64,000 bases of DNA from Bathynomus jamesi (Eukaryota > Arthropoda > Malacostraca > Isopoda > Cirolanidae). The DNA lies in contig JAJOZX010000923.1 of the NCBI GenBank assembly GCA_023014485.1, forward strand, positions 816,001 to 880,000, given 5' to 3'. Below, in pieces: positions 62,380 through 64,000 of this stretch. Numbering within the stretch: position 1 is the first letter of the stretch; every line of letters starts with the position of its first letter. Position numbers and translations under genes: made by a program. The notes beneath the pieces are model-generated. The model did not search any database and was not told where the DNA came from. It worked only from the letters and a program-made list of their open reading frames with translations.

Positions 62380-63635
62380 CAGTGGCGGCCATACTTAGTT
62401 GTGGGCCCCTGTGCGAGATAGATTTTGGCCCCCCCCTTTCCCGACAGAAATCTAGTTGGATTATATACCGGTACCGGTTTGATTATATATATGTACCAGT
62501 AAAAATGAATAATAATTCTTATATTCTGTTTATGCAAAAATGAATAATGAATAATTCCTATATTCATTTTTGCATATAAAGTCCAAACTCGCGTGACATT
62601 CTAACTTATATATAAAAAGTAAGTTTTGGAAAATTTTTAATTTTCTTTCTATTTTATTTTTGCTGAATAATTGATGAATTATTTATTTTTTAAATTACTT
62701 AATCATTTTTTTAGATTTAGCTTAATCATGTAATCGTGTTAAATTCTGCAATATTCATTTTCTTTATACATTCTCTCTTAGTTGTAAAAGGTGAAGTCAT
62801 GTCTTGCTTAACATTTAATTTTAAATTTTAGGCATTTAATTTTGGCTCATATACATGTTTAATTCTAATCCAAAATAAAATGCACATTTCATTTTCTATT
62901 TTCAGTTAACTCGGCAAATCATGATAACATCAGACCTGTCAATATACTGTTTAAAAGAAAAATATGACTTCATCTTCAGATATCTTGCTTATCTGTCTAG
63001 ACGCTGTTATATCCGAAAAATTTACCTTTATCTTCATATATTTTGTCAAAAATTCAGCCTATTGAGAATATAAAACAAAACCGGTCAACATTAAATAATA
63101 ATGATGTCACCAAAATTTGTGTATATAAACTCATATAATTTTTCAAATAGTCATTCTGACTGTTCCGATTATTCTAATCTGACATAGAGGCTGAGCATTA
63201 CCTGCAACATTTAGAAGCAGTAAACTACAGTAAGAGAATATCTGTCTTCTCCTTCGAGCCCTGTTCTCTTCAGAGAACTTAGTCTTAAAATAGAAAAAAT
63301 AATTTCCCGATACGCTACAAGAAGAATCGGGGAACCATTAGAGAATTTAATAAGTTTTACAGAATCCTCCGATCCACTACAAGAAGAAATCGGAATGTAA
63401 TATAAGAGAAACTACTGCGATTCCCTACCCAGATTGAGAAATCTGTTGCTGCTACCAAACCAGAACCCCCATCAACTTTGAACCGGCCAAGGCCATAGAT
63501 GGAGAGGTTAACAAATGTGTATGTATATATATATATAATATTATATTGTTTATATGATGAGGGCTTGGTGAGCCCCCTAGAACCCGTGGTCCCCTATGCA
63601 CCACACACTCTGCACACCCTGTATGGCCGCCACTG
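62380..63635. mobile_element. hAT MITE holding a solo LTR
   Basis: Ends CAGTGGCGGCCATAC / GTATGGCCGCCACTG with the exact 8-bp duplication AACAAAAC (62372-62379, 63636-63643). Without the LTR insertion the MITE would be about 230 bp. Confidence 0.93.
62492..63513 (+). repeat. solo LTR related to Ty3/gypsy element 2
   Basis: Parallels 56197-57252 in order: GAATAATGAATAATTCCTAT, TTTTTTAGATTTAGCTTAAT, AACTCGGCAAATCATGATAA, GAGGCTGAGCATTACCTGCA, CGATACGCTACAAGAAGAAT and AGAGGTTAACA. No internal region follows. It sits in a TA-rich centre; the left border and duplication are uncertain. Confidence 0.85.
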
Positions 63636-63643
63636 AACAAAAC

Positions 63644-63851
63644 AGTTGGGTTCCCAAAAACACAGAGAAAATTAGCAAGGTAATTTCAATGTTTAATTGA
63701 AGGCTGCCTAAACAAAAAATAGAATAAATACCTGAAGGAAAGAGACAAACAGGAAAAAGTAACCCTGACTTAAGCTACTTATAACATTAAATACTTAAAC
63801 AACTTCCACTTTCAATTGTTTTCAGATTATTGCACGAAAGGGGTTTATTGA
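63644..63851. other. no feature seen
   Basis: AT-rich, no gene. Confidence 0.5.
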
Positions 63852-63967
63852 GGCCGGCCGCACACAGGGTCATCTTGCGCCTCACGACTGACGACTTGGG
63901 TTGTGACGACTCAAGCGATCTAAGTCGTCAGTCGGGACTCGCAAGACGATCCTGCCTGCGGCCGGTC
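63852..63967. mobile_element. 116-bp GC-rich foldback MITE
   Basis: GGCCGGCCGCACACAGGGTC / GATCCTGCCTGCGGCCGGTC with CGACTGACGACTT inverted inside both arms. Duplication not resolved. Confidence 0.75.
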
Positions 63968-64000
63968 TAAGAGAGTACAAGCTAGTAGTATAACCTGAAA

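Overview
The window looks like animal, most likely arthropod, nuclear DNA (possibly crustacean). That placement is an inference from AT-rich sequence, dense (TA)n, (CA)n, (GA)n and (TAA)n tracts, TTAGG-like degenerate arrays, a 5S-rRNA-derived SINE family and the mix of transposon classes. I found no convincing host protein-coding gene. Nearly everything that can be named is a transposable element or a derivative of one, often nested several layers deep.

Layout. 74-5090: a Ty3/gypsy element with 464-bp LTRs differing at one base and an ATGG target duplication, but coding regions broken by many frameshifts. 5095-7075: a minus-strand LINE relic split by a hAT MITE, which itself carries a palindromic foldback element. 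7080-13980: small MITEs, SINE relics, a Helitron helicase relic (9744-10797) and dispersed repeats. 13982-15712 and 26668-30157: two copies of a minus-strand CR1/Rex1-like LINE; one is split by a foldback element, the other by a 1.55-kb hAT. 16293-16991: hAT with transposase C-terminus. 23763-25690: Tc1-like transposon with a possible GT-AG intron. 32.5-37.6 kb: a cluster of foldback elements, some nested. 36208-37298 and 37796-39035: two tandem arrays of a ~264-bp tRNA-like unit that switch orientation. 39-43 kb: palindromes, microsatellites and mariner-derived repeats. 45273-46384: IS630/Tc1/mariner transposase (DD37E spacing), nearly whole. 48447-57288: a mariner-like MITE whose (TA)n centre carries a second, older Ty3/gypsy element. 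57812-61275: two adjacent CACTG-ended DNA transposons, one encoding a large cysteine-rich protein. 62380-63635: hAT MITE holding a solo LTR related to the second Ty3 element.

The most unusual signal is a family of near-perfect palindromes (many exactly 203 bp). They share one core but carry at least six different outer terminal repeats, all starting GG and flanked by 8-bp target duplications. About a dozen copies lie in this window; two can be checked against an empty paralogous site at 12131-12357. The second is the pair of tRNA-like tandem arrays, whose orientation breakpoints fall at the same place in the tRNA-like domain.
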